From assembly GCF_901709675.1 (NCBI RefSeq), contig NC_051093.1:2873053-2937052 (forward strand): a stretch of DNA of 64,000 nucleotides, read 5' to 3'. The position numbers and the translations under genes are program-made. This DNA is from Syngnathus acus (taxonomy: Eukaryota; Chordata; Actinopteri; Syngnathiformes; Syngnathidae). Shown here piece after piece: positions 38,413-50,080 of this stretch. Numbering within the stretch: position 1 is the first letter of the stretch; each line of letters starts with the position of its first letter. The notes under the pieces were generated by a model that searched no databases, was not told the origin of the DNA, and worked only from the letters and a program-made list of their open reading frames with translations.

Positions 38413-40296
38413 ACAGGAAGTCAAGAATGTTTCCTGCTTCCTGTCCGGAAGTCTCTCCACTCACTGCAAAACCTTTTATTGTTGTTGTATTTTCTCAATG
38501 TTTTTACTCATTTGTATTTATAAAAATGCTATTTTCTCATATTTGTACAGTTAACGTAATCACAATAAATCCATATCATTGTGGGGTGTGCTGGCATAGG
38601 CGCGCTCGCAATGTGACAGGAAAGCAGCAGGGTGTGTCTGCACCACTTTTTTTTCCAGTTTTATTTTTGAAAATGACTGTGACCACAACTGCGTCCTGAT
38701 GACTTCCTGCACAAATCCAAAGAAAACACCCAAAAGAGTGATTGGCTGCCCCCTGGCGGCTGCGTCCAGTTCAGCATGTATCTCAAAGCACTTTACAAAG
38801 GCAGCACAATTTGTTTGACATCACCTCGCAGTCACAATAAAAGAATATGACATTCATGGATAATATTTCTTAAAGCAGTCTGGTGAGTAGAGCTTAGCAG
38901 GTATGCCTCGAAGTTTATTGGATTGGGGTTCAATTATGGGCCCTGGCCTTCCTTTGTCAAGCAGATAAGTGTTTTCTAAAATCCTAACTAGCTTTTTAAA
39001 AGCTCAGCTTTAAAGAAAATAAAAAAAATGCCCCGTGAGTCTATGTTTGGCAATATGTCCATATGTTTGTATAATCTATACAGAAATTACGTAATAACTA
39101 GATATTTAACGAATGGAAAAATAGGTTTAAATTAACCACTTTAAAAAAAAAGGTTTCCATTAACCACTTTCGGTTGGAAAACATCTAAATTAATGCATTA
39201 AATGTTTCCTTTAATAAATTTATTATAACTTTTTTAAAGAATTAGCTAGTCAGTTATTGAACAAGATAAGATCCAAAAAAACATTTGCATAATTTTCAGC
39301 GGAAACCCGTCAACAATATTTAAGTATTCTCATATTGAAAAATTAACCCCGCCGGAAACGCTACATGGTGAGTTTTATTTTGAAAACAGGAAGTGGCCAA
39401 ACAGTCTAAAAAGCAGGTGTACGCGTGCGTGTTCATTTAAGAACAAAAGTGCGTTCAGATGAACCAACCATCGTTAAATTCCGAATATTATATCGCTTTT
39501 ATTTTTTGGTTAATGAACGTATTTGACTTTTAATTTTTTAGCTCTCTTCGTGGCAACCCTACTGCACGTGACGCGGAAGGAAAAAGAAAATAACGGTTTG
39601 CTTCTTACCTTTATTTTCCATGGGATAAACTTCACACAAGGTAAAACAAAGCAACTCAAGGTAAAAACGTTCAGAATTTATTGCGTCCTAAAACGTGTAC
39701 TTTAATCACTCAGGTGAAATGTAAAAAATAAATAAAAGAACGATCATGTCGGTTAATGAAAATTTATTTGATACTTTACTTTCGCTTTTACTCTTAAGCA
39801 ATACTTTATTCAGTTATTGAGTACGTTGTTAGTTGTTAATTTTACCTTTCACTTGTTGATGATTATTCCCATCCTCCATGAAATCATTATTGAACCTATC
39901 GTTTCTATAGTTTGATCAGCTTTTTCCTCATTTTTTATTACTTTCAACTTTTCTACGTTCAACTTGTTCCCGCCATTGGTGAAATTTTCCACAAATTGTT
40001 CAGTTACAGCTGTAGAAGGTGCTCTTGTCCGTCACGTGACATTTAAAACCGTTGCCTTCTATTTGACTAATAAATCAAATTAGTGACAAATTATATGGTA
40101 TACTCGTTCGAACAAAAGCTTCAAACAAGATTCACAATGTGAAAGACGGCAAAGTGCATCAAACTTTCCATGTTGACGGTATTTGTCTATATTCTAGTTG
40201 AATAAAATGGTGATATGTTTTATTTTATTATTTATTTGTTTATTTTTTAATAAGATCAAATCTACCCAGGTTGTTTTACTTGCGGAACTTGCCAAC
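38413..40296. other. rasip1-grap2 interval
   Basis: It contains the rasip1 3' UTR, then strongly AT-rich DNA (38.8-40.3 kb) with no recognised gene or repeat family. The grap2 5' UTR must lie near the right end. No CpG-rich promoter is evident. Confidence 0.5.
38564..38569 (+). other. rasip1: rasip1 polyadenylation signal
   Basis: AATAAA 152 bp after the rasip1 stop codon, followed by a GT-rich stretch (TTGTGGGGTGTG). Confidence 0.7.
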
Positions 40297-41429
40297 ATGG
40301 AGGCGAGAGGAAAGTACGACTTCATGGCAAGAGCGGCTGGTGAGCTGAACTTTAAGAAGAATGACGTGGTGAAGGTTCGGAAAGAAGCTCGTCGGAATGT
40401 CAGCCCGTCATTTCCCAAAAAGTTTTCATGGCAAAAAAGTCTCTCTGTCTCATATTAGATTTTAAGCACGTACGACAAGTGGTACAAAGCCGAGATGAAC
40501 GGCCACGAAGGCCTCGTCCCCAGGACCTACGTGGACCTGACCATACCTGGGTAATCCCCGCCCACACTTGATGTCATCCTCGACCTTCTTGTTGTGTGGT
40601 GCTGATGCGTGCATGTTCGCAGATGGTTCCAGGAGAACGCCACTCGCGGCATGGCTGAGCAAATCCTCAGCGCCAAACCCGTCGGTGACTTCGTCATCCG
40701 AGGATGTCAAAGTTCACCCGGAAACTTCTCCATCTCCGTCAAGTCGGTTGCAAACTCCAACACAAGCATTTTATCTTGAGAGATTTGCAGATTTCTCAAA
40801 AGTAACAAAATACCTGGGCCGCAGGCACGAGTGCAACGTGCAACACTTCAAGGTCATCCGCGACGAGCGAGGTCACTACATCCTGTGGGCCGAGAAGTTC
40901 ACGTCGCTCAACAAGCTGGTGAACTACTACAAGACCACCTCCATCTCCAAAACCAGCAACATCTTCCTCAACGACGGCGTCACAACGTCCAGCGCCCAAT
41001 CGGTAAATACTTCAAATAGACAGATCTTGTTAATTTGACAAATCTCAGAGAAGAATGTTGCTCGCATATTTTGCAGCCTAGGGGGCGTGGCCCGGAGGAG
41101 CGCACTGAAAGCATCGTCCAATCAGAAAGAAGACCGATCACTGCTGCTCGAGCTCCTGACAGCGCCAGCCTTCACCAGGTCTGACCAACACACCATTCAC
41201 TGTATTTTAAAAAGCTCTTCTGTTAGCATAGCAAGATGCTAAATGGGTGCGTGTTTTCCAACTAAAGGTTTTGGCTTTGTACGACTTCAACGCTGAAGAA
41301 GACGACGAGTTGAGCTTCTACGCCGGCGACATCATCAACATCACCGACACCTCTAACTCTGCCTGGTGGACGGGAAGGTGCGGCGACAGGAAAGGACTCT
41401 TTCCAGCAAACTACACCAAACCAATTTGA
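40297..41429 (+). CDS. grap2: GRB2-related adaptor protein 2 (GADS)
   Basis: Six exons, 40297-40374, 40459-40550, 40623-40742, 40825-41002, 41077-41178 and 41268-41429, encode 243 residues with SH3-SH2-SH3 order. GADS links phosphorylated LAT to SLP-76 in T-cell and platelet signalling. SH3-1 spans 1-55 ([34 protein letters not shown]). SH2 spans about 59-150 ([15 protein letters not shown], phosphotyrosine-binding Arg in [40 protein letters not shown]). SH3-2 spans about 191-243 ([37 protein letters not shown]). The last block matches GRAP2 better than GRAP or GRB2. The SH2-SH3 linker is only about 40 residues and not Gln/Pro-rich, whereas mammalian GADS has a linker of over 100. The exon 3 donor (GTCGGT) is weak but gives the expected [13 protein letters not shown] junction. 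Confidence 0.88.
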
Positions 41430-44400
41430 TGCAGAAGACGACGAAGGGAGAGGAGCCAAGTCAGTCTCAGTTCATTTGATACAGAGGAGATGTTTCAAAT
41501 TGAAGATCCAACATTTTGTATCTATTTTCGTCATTGTGGGTAGCCAGGACGGCTGGGCCGTTCTTTTGAGACCATTTGTCAGAACTGTTGAGAAATTCGT
41601 CAGTCGTGTAATTTGGATTTGGGGTGATAAAACTTTTTTCTTGATTTTCTTCAGATTTGATGCGATGTGTCCCAGGGATGGGAATTGATTAGGTTTTAGT
41701 CCATCCGATTCCTTTTTGATTCTCACGGGGTGAGGAAATGAAATAATACAAAACGCCTTTTTTTGCTTTCACGCTTGAATAGGTTCAACTTTGGACACAG
41801 CTTATCAGTGTAGCTCTATTTCTTTTCTTTTTTTTCGGGGAGTGGGGTGAGGAGACAAAGCGATGGCACCGCTCCTCCACTTTGATCAAACAGGAAGTGG
41901 TTTGTTTGCTTGACTCCTTGCTGCTGCAGCATGTGGTCAGGTGACCTTCATCATCTTCATCTTCTCACGTCATGTGAAGATGTTGATTTATGATGAATCG
42001 TTTAAAAAGAATTTGCAAACAAACATGAAATATGTACTGCTGATGTCACGCTGCTGTTTTTGCAAAAAGAAGTAAAGTTACTTCAACACTTCTGAAACCT
42101 TCCAAGGTTTCGTCATTCGACGTGCGGTTCCGTTGCCGTGGTTACCAGGCTACCACAATCAGATAACCTCGTTAGACGAGGCGCTCTCCGACACGTTAAC
42201 AAATGGCATGTCGTTGTGTATTCATCATATAACACACTTCGGAAGGACCGACATCTTAAAGATGATTGGAAAAATGTACTGAAGATATTATACAAAAGGG
42301 CTCCAAGGCCTTGAAATAAAAATGTTCCCTTGCTTTTCACATTTCATAATAACCACACAAATGTTGTTGCTATACGACTCTGAAAGAAAGAACTCTTGGA
42401 TTTTCATTCCGCATATGAAATATTTTCAGATTACGAGTGACCGAAACAAAGGTTATCGACCTAATTGAGGAACATGCAGCCTCAACTGATTTCAGTACAA
42501 ACCGGTTGAAGTTGAGCATTCTGTCCCAACATAAGAGGACATAAGTGGTTAGCTCGCTTGTCTATGTTGCTATTAGCGACAACCTCAGTAACAAAGCGCT
42601 TTGCTAACGAGCTATGGATCGGCTAGTGCTCGGCTATCGAGCGTGGCTGTCATCTGAGCCATTCAAAAGAAAACCGGCTTAACGAGCCCCAAGACGCTAA
42701 TCACATTACAACCACTCCGGCAATACATCACTTTATTTAAGCAAAACAAACAAAAAATAAAAAAAATGTTAGCAATCATTTTAGCCACCGTTGCCAATAC
42801 TTCAGCAAATAAACTATTATTCGTAGCATCGCTGGCTAACATGCGAAGAATGTTGGTCATTAGTCATGACACATATGCTAAGAAACACGTTAGCCACTAG
42901 CCATAGCAGCTAACTTAGCTAATTCCATGCAAAGTTCCCCTTGTTCTCAGCCTTTACTACGTTTTCGGCAGCATCTTCAAACTTGTCGAATGTATCTAGA
43001 AACAAATCCGAAATTCACTTATCAGGGTCTACATTTTGTTGAATTCTTTTCAAAGTACTTGAGAATATTTTAACAAAGCAACTCTTCGCTTGGATTCCTT
43101 ATGCCCTTGCTTTTTTTCTTAGCACATTGTCGTCCTCATCTTAACACAACTCCAACTTATTCTTCCTTCTGACTCGTAAGTGCCCTTGAACACTTCTCAG
43201 AAATGTGTCTGGGCTCTTTTTTTTTTAAACCTTTTGTTAATAGACCTTTGCAATTTTCATGTGAAAATGGATTTGTTGCCTTTTGGAATAAGGTTTTAAC
43301 AAAATGCAGGGAAGGTGAAGGCTTTGGATAGTTTACATCCAAAGGAAAAAAAAAAAAAAAGAGTAATATTGAAAAAGCATATTGCTTGTGATTGTTTTTC
43401 TGACTGGATGCTCCTTTTTAAAAGTCAGATCCTGGAAGACATTTTTCTTTCCAGAAGGTGCACTCACTGCAGTCTCCCTTGTGACGCGGCCATGCACGCG
43501 CACAGAATGGGATCCTAACACCTCCCACTTGACTAGAGCAGTGTCTCCTAGTTACAAGCAGAGAATCTGCGACAACGACGGCAGTCGCGCTCATGATGCA
43601 ATGTGGACTTGAGGTAACCGAAGCTGGTGACCGCTCGGGTTTGTCGCAGGTCTTGTGAGCACAAGACGAAATCGTCCAAAGGTAAGATGAGTTCTTTGAG
43701 CTTCAGCCACCCAAACCGCAGTGAACACAGAGAGTGTCTGCACATATTTGCAAAATATTAACACTTGATTTAGTAGGAATCGGGATGAATAACATTATCA
43801 CTATGATTTGCAATGCAAAGGTCGATGCGCTCGGCAAGAGCCGTACAAACTTAATGAAAAAAAATTCAGATTGACAAATGATGCAAATGAGTGCAAAGTG
43901 GCAAGTAGATTATTGTCAGTGATATAAACATGAATTTTTATGCACTCAAAATAGAGCGCATATGCCACTGTTGATATGCAATTTAGAAATAATGTGTGAA
44001 ATTCCCCAAGCAAAGCCATTTGAAAAGTGCATGCAAATTGAGAGGCAAGAATATGGATAAAATCTTAAACAAAGTTTGTCATCAGTCAGATTGATGATGC
44101 GGGTTTTGTTGAATGTGAGCTGAACACGTGTGTGTGCAAGTGTGCATGCGCACGTGTGTGTGTGAGAAGGTTCTCCCCCAAGCTTTCAAGTCCTGCTGAC
44201 CTTTGGGATGGATGCCAAACAACCTGCTGACATTTTGTCTTCCAATGTTAGCGCAGTTAGCATTTAGCACATGTTAGTGATCATCCAAATCCAATGAAGA
44301 CCCGGCTTTTTACATCACCCTTAAAAATAAATCATTTCCAGTGCACTCTAGTTTATCACGTACCAAAACCCAAATGTCAGAAATCCGCAGTCTTCACTTT

Positions 44401-44450
44401 TGACTGAGTGGTGACATTCTTTGTTAAAGCAAAGCTGCCGTTTTCCCGAC
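41430..44450. other. grap2-sstr interval
   Basis: 3 kb without a recognised gene. It includes the grap2 3' UTR (a candidate AATAAA at 42315-42320 is far, about 890 bp), AT-rich spacer, and the receptor's upstream region. Nothing with protein similarity was seen on either strand. Confidence 0.5.
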
Positions 44451-45869
44451 ATGGAGGCAGCGGTGGAGAACGCCAGCGTACCATTTGAGGAACTTGCTCT
44501 CCTTCTACCGAACGCCACTAATGTGACGGCGGCGGACGACGGGTCGGGCCCCGGCGTGGAGGGCGTCCTGATCCCGCTCATCTACATAATCGTGTGCGTG
44601 ATCGGTCTGGGCGGGAACACGCTGGTCATCCACATCGTGCTGCATCACTCCAAGACGGAGTCAGTGACCAACATGTACATCCTCAACCTGGCCATCGCCG
44701 ACGAGCTCTTCATGCTGGGCCTGCCCTTCCTGGCCGTACAGAACTCGCTGCAGGCGTGGCCCTTCGGCGCGTTCATGTGCCGGCTGGTGATGACGGTCGA
44801 CTCCATCAACCAGTTCACCAGCATCTTCTGCCTGACGGTTATGAGTGTGGACCGCTACCTGGCGGTGGGCCACCCCGTCCGCGCAGCCCGGTGGCGGCGC
44901 CCTCGTGTGGCCAAGGCAGTCAATGGCACTGTGTGGGCGCTGTCCTTTCTGGTGGTCCTGCCCGTGGTGGTCTTCGCCAACATCCAGAAGACAGGCGGCA
45001 CCTGCAACATCCTGTGGCCGGCTCCCGCCAAGGTGTGGAGGGCGGCCTTCATCCTCTACACCTCCACACTGGGCTTCCTGTGCCCGCTGCTCATCATTTG
45101 CCTGTGCTACCTGCTCATCGTCTTCAAAGTATGTCCGCCGGCCTCACGGATGGATCCATGTCCATAAACGTAACCCTATTTTTGCTCGAAGGTGCGCAGC
45201 TCGGCCAAGAAGGTCCACGCCGCCTCGGCCAAGCGCCGCAAGTCGGAACGCAAGGTGACGCGCATGGTTGTGATCGTGGTGGCCGTCTTCGTCCTGTGCT
45301 GGTTGCCCTTCTACGGGCTGAACGTGCTCAACCTACTGGTGGCGTTGCCTCCCGAGTATCACGGCCTCTACTACTTTGTGGTGGTGCTGGGCTACGCCAA
45401 CAGCTGCGCCAACCCTGTGGTCTACGGCTTCATGTCGGACAACTTCAAGAGGGGCTTCCGCAAAGCCCTCTGCCGCGCCACCCGCAAGGTGGAAGACCAC
45501 CAGGCCGTCCGGCCCCAGCCGTCACAGGAGGGGGGAAGGCGGGCACCGGTACCCCGGGAGAGCCTGAAGCGAGGACTTCGCGAAGACGACGACGACAACA
45601 TCTCAGAAATGACGCAAGTCTTGCGAATCCGGCAAAGTGCAACGACTGGCTGCCCGTCGCAAGGTTTGGAGCCTTTGCTGGCCGGCCTCGAGGCCTTCGA
45701 GTCGAATGCCCGGGGACCCATGCCAGATCCCGGCGGCAGGGATGCCACTGGGAGGGACCTCGAGGTCTCACTAGCGACACCTTTGCTGGGGAATGCTGCA
45801 AACGGGAGTGCAAAAACGATGCCTGACGACAACGTCGAGCACAGCAACTTGGAAGTCATGAACTTGTAA
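44451..45869 (+). CDS. sstr3: Somatostatin receptor, best fit type 3
   Basis: Two exons, 44451-45128 and 45192-45869, joined by a 63-bp phase-0 GT-AG intron, give 451 residues. It is a class A Gi-coupled receptor for somatostatin. Seen are N-glycosylation sites NAS, NAT and NVT; seven membrane helices; [18 protein letters not shown] (TM2-ECL1); the TM3 ligand aspartate in [28 protein letters not shown] (TM6); and the somatostatin-receptor signature [13 protein letters not shown] (TM7). The start [21 protein letters not shown] and the long acidic tail fit SSTR3; RWRRPRVAK and GGTCN recall SSTR5, so the subtype is not fully settled. The nearby grap2 also maps with SSTR3 to human 22q13. The intron falls exactly at the TM5/ICL3 junction (IVFK|VRSS). 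The start is the ATG after CCCGAC. Confidence 0.82.
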
Positions 45870-46805
45870 TTTGAAGGCAGTGCAGTGAACATCTTGTGAT
45901 TTGTCAATAAGTGCTTTGGCTGGCAACCAGAACAGTTCATCTATATTTGTCCCCACATTGGCTGGCAAGAATTTGTCTCCTGAAATTGACGCACGACCAG
46001 TCAATTGTTTGCCTTTTTCCTGTGTTCTCTGAGTGTTGTCGTAAATGTGTCTGAAATCCTGCAAGGTGATTTCGTCTACGTTCAGGTGTTGGTCGTGATG
46101 GTGGCTTGAGTGTGATGTGACTCATCCATTTTGTGCCCGTGAGTCACTCGGTGACAATATGCACTCTTGTACCACTCTCACGCACTAATTAAAAACTCTT
46201 ACCGTGTGCGTGTCCGTGTGTGCGTTGGTTATTGTGATGGAACTCCTGATAACGCTGCAGTCCCGCCAGTCGAGAGCCACTCATCATGTGAAGTGTTGAT
46301 TAAAAGTCTGGAGACTTTCCCAGTGATCTGATTGCTTCTATTAATCTCAAATGCACGGTGCGCACATTGCTGTGTTTTGTGATTTTGTTTATGAGAGAGA
46401 GACGGAGAGAAAAAATCTGCAATCATGGTATAATAAAAAAGTACCGTTAATATTTTGGTTTTATAATTCACCCGTGATAGATACTGCCGTTAATGCATGA
46501 ACACTTTTTAATTTAGCAGATCACAAACAAGTACATCAGAACTGCGGCGAAAGTAATCCAGATAGTAAAAACGTTGGTGAAAATGCATGCGTTTGTCAGT
46601 AGTTTCTCAAAGATTCCGCTAGGGGGCGGCACCACGATGCTGAGAAAGCAGCATGCTGCTCGGTCTGCAGTGAAAGAAGTAAAGCACGCCGGAAGTGGAT
46701 GGCTCTCCTTTTCAGAATCAATATTTGAGCGTCAGGGTGCCACCAAAGCAGCATTTCTTCGTCATATTTTCAACAGCCGCCACCGCCCGAGTGTCCCCTT
46801 GCGTC
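45870..46805. other. sstr3-zinc finger interval
   Basis: It contains the receptor 3' UTR to about 46200, then AT-rich spacer and the zinc-finger gene's 5' region. No other gene was seen. Confidence 0.5.
46188..46193 (+). other. sstr3: Possible sstr3 polyadenylation signal
   Basis: The variant hexamer ATTAAA about 320 bp after the stop, followed by a GT-rich downstream element (GTGTGCGTGTCCGTGTGTGC). Confidence 0.5.
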
Positions 46806-49238
46806 ATGTCGAGCTTCCAGCGGCTCCAGGCGGCCGTCAACGAGCGTCTGCGCGCGGCCGCCGAGGAGATCTTTGAGGCGGTCAGAGGTACCATCGTCGG
46901 CCTGGAGGACGAACTGCTGCGCTCGAGGCTGGAGCTCGAGCGACACCAAAGACTTGCAGAACACAAAGGTCCGTTTCCATGATTCTATGAACAGGGTCAA
47001 CTCCAGTCATCTTAGTTCTCTTTGCAAGTGGAATGCATACTATATAGACGTGGAACAGTAATTGATTAACTGATAACTAATCGATTATCGCCTAGATACA
47101 GTCCAGCTGTCTGTGTCGGTGCCACCTGGATGTCTGGAGATGCAGGACGAGGATGAAGATAAGAGAGAAGACGAGCCATGCGATCGCGACTGGAAAGCGC
47201 CGCTCGAGCAGGATCCGACCACTGTTGACCGGGTGAGTTCTGCCCAGCTGTGTTAATACCAGATCCTACTAGCTCCTGCTACTCGTAGCACCCTTCAAGA
47301 CACACTGTAACTAGCATGTGGACACCTGAGCTGAACGAGGCCACCATCAACAGAGTGTGAAAGCAGACGATAAGATGAGCAGCTCCCCCGTTCCGTGCGA
47401 CCATGACAACAACGAGGTGGCGCACCAAGTGGAAGTGATGTGCAATGGCGACATCGGCAACGGTGACGACGACCAAGCGTCGCTAAACACGCCAGGCCAG
47501 GTAAGTAGGCAAAGGGAAAAAAGACATTCATGAAACATAAGACGATATCATGACTTGTCCTGTGAAGGACAGCGACGAGGAGTGGCAGCCCAGCGAGAGC
47601 GACGAGTCGAAGAAGAAATCGGCGCGCAAGGCCAAGGCCGCCTTTAGCTGCAAAGTTTGCGGGAAGAGCTTCCATGCTGTCATCTCGCTGGCCAATCACA
47701 GCGAGGTGCACCCCAAGGATGTGTGCGGTGTGTGCGGCCAATGCTTCGACTCGGATGAGAGCTTCGAGCGCCACGTCAAGACGCATCTGAGGGGCAAGGT
47801 GTGCGACGTGTGCGGCAAAGGCTTCGGCACGGCCAAGGCGCTGGAGATGCACGCCCGCGTGCACACGGGCGAGAAGCCCTTTGAGTGCGGCGACTGCGGG
47901 AAAGCCTTCAACTGTCGCCACAACCTGACCAGACACATGCGCCGGCATACGGGAGAGAAACCCTACACCTGCCAGGTATGCACGACTGAGCCTTCCGTAT
48001 TGTTCTGATCCACTTTCCTGTCTGCGATGTGTTTTTGTTTCCAATTCATCAACTAAGCGGCAGATTAGTCAATCATTCAAGTCATTAACTCATTCACTGA
48101 TCCATTTTAACTGACGGTGAATGAGTTAATCCTGAGTTGCAGGCCTACTAACTCGGAGCGTCGGCCTAAAGACTAAATTGACTCAACTGGCTTTCTGCAG
48201 GTATGCGGCCAGCAATTCAGTGACCATTCCACCAGGAAGCGCCATCTGCTGGCCCATGAGAGCATCGCGGACTGTGAGCCAAGGGAGTGCCAGGGCGGCG
48301 GCGTCCAGCAGCCCAAGGGGGGTGGCGCGGTGTGCGTGGTGTGCGGTAAAAGCTTCCACGCCGTCATTTCTCTGGTCAACCACACCGCCGAGCACCACTC
48401 TGACTGCGGTGTGTGCGGCGCCCAAGCCGACGACCTGGCGGCGCACCTACAGACGCACGGCAGCGGCAAAGCCTGCGAGGTGTGCGGCAAACGCTTTGAC
48501 AGTTCTCGTGACCTGGACACACATATGCGCGTGCACACGGGCGAGAAGCCCTTCGTGTGCGGCGACTGCGGCAAAGCTTTCAACTGCCAACACAACATGC
48601 GGCGCCACATGCGCACGCACACGGGCGAGCGGCCCTATGCCTGCGACCAGTGCGGCAAGCTCTTTAACGACCACTCGGCCCGGATGCGCCACCTGCTCCT
48701 GCACCGGAAGAAGGAGACGGCGGCGGGGCCGAGCCCCTCCAAGAGGAGCCGCGTCATCTGTGTGGTGTGTGGTCGCATGTTCCACTCACTGGTGGCGCTG
48801 GTCAACCACTGCGACGGCCACCAGACAGACTGCGGCATTTGCGGGGCTCACGCCGACGCCGGCGAGCAGATGAAGGCCCACCTGGCCACGCACCGAAACG
48901 GCAAAGTGTGCGAGGTGTGCGGCAAATGCTTCGACGGCCGCAGGGATCTGGACACGCACATGCGGGTGCACACGGGCGAAAAGCCCTTCCAGTGTAGTGT
49001 GTGCGGGAAGGCCTTCAACTGTCAACACAACATGACGCGACACCTGCGCACGCACACGGGCGAGAAGCCGTACGCGTGCAGCGTGTGCGGACGGCGTTTC
49101 AGCGACCGCTCGGCTCTGAGCAAGCACGGCGACGTGCACACGGGCCAGAAGGCGCACGAGTGCCAAGTGTGCGGGAAGGCCTTCTTCCGTAAGGCCAACC
49201 TCAGGTTGCACATGAAGTGCCACGGCGACCAATGGTGA
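46806..49238 (+). CDS. C2H2 zinc-finger protein with triplicated five-finger cassette
   Basis: Five exons, 46806-46968, 47096-47232, 47354-47500, 47568-47975 and 48201-49238, encode 630 residues, probably a nuclear DNA-binding factor. The N-terminus (about 8-50, LRAAAEEIFEAVRG and an ELLRSRLELERHQ helix) is the type seen in many teleost C2H2 proteins rather than KRAB. An acidic linker (60-165) follows. Sixteen fingers run from about 177 to the end. Fingers 1-5, 6-10 and 11-15 repeat one order: CGKSFHAVISL-type, a short CGVCG finger, CDVCG...LEMH/DTHMRVH-type, CGKAFNC[RQ]HN-type, and FSDHS/FND-type. Finger 16 (CGKAFFRKANLRLHMKCH) is extra. TGEKP linkers are present within cassettes but not between them. 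The second finger of cassettes 2 and 3 is shortened (CGAQADDL, CGAHADAG). Intron 4 splits finger 5. Confidence 0.87.
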
Positions 49239-50080
49239 CGCCAAGCAACCCCCCCTCCCAAAAAAAGAAATTTGGCTATTTTTGAGGCAAATTCTAGTTG
49301 GTCCTACAGAAAACCTGCTGCATCACCTTGTTAACAGTTAACATAACACATCTTGCAGAAAAACAACACCAAAGACAATTTGAATGTTGATCCAAGTAAC
49401 ACTGCTACTACAATTGGTCAACTTTTAATAAACCTTTATTCAGATTTTGTGTTGAGCTTGGCTTTTTTTTTGCTGTATGGTAAAATACTATAATAATAAT
49501 TTTAAATACTGGTTAATAGTCATCGATTCAAGTTTGGGTTGTCAATTGTGTTTTTAAAATGTATTTATTAAGTTGTCTGCTTGTGTGCGTATATTTTGTA
49601 TTTTATTTTGAGATTTATGATCTGACTACTCCACGTTTCACTAAATTAACCGAATCGAACGTATTTGGTTATGGTCCAGTCTAATTCCTGGGAGTTTCTG
49701 GATGTTTTTCGTGAGGGCGGGGCTTCCTTTTCGTATGCGTAAGCGCACGCACGCACACGTCGACGAAAACGTGGCCTTGTGTAAATAACGTAAGCAATAG
49801 CCACAAAAAAATAAATGCAACCTTCTTCGGTGTCTAACAGCTGCTTACTATGGATTTACTAATTTCCCCATTTGTTTTATGTCATTCCAGATTTGTGTGG
49901 GGATGCGTACATCGCTAAATGCATACAAAACGCCCAGTTTTGAAGTACACACCACAATGTATGTACAAGTACATATCAATGTATGTAGCGCATTCTCTTC
50001 TCTGTTAGGTCAGATAACGATGACATGATGTGGTTCTTCTAGTTTTGCGTCTCCCACCGTGAGGTCGAGCGAGAAAGAGG
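49239..50080. other. Zinc finger-gig2 interval
   Basis: It holds the zinc-finger 3' UTR, then AT-rich spacer and the gig2 upstream region. No interferon-response element was recognised by eye and no further gene was seen. Confidence 0.45.
49427..49432 (+). other. Zinc-finger gene polyadenylation signal
   Basis: AATAAA 189 bp after the stop codon, followed by a T/GT-rich stretch. Confidence 0.7.

Noticed and set aside
44594-45826. A 410-codon open frame overlapping the receptor
   Set aside because: It is out of frame with the seven-helix receptor, reads through its intron, and has the Arg/Pro/Gly/His-rich bias of a shifted GC-rich gene.
48786-49244. Long minus-strand frames across the zinc-finger exon
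   Set aside because: They mirror the repeated finger codons on the plus strand and carry no domain of their own.
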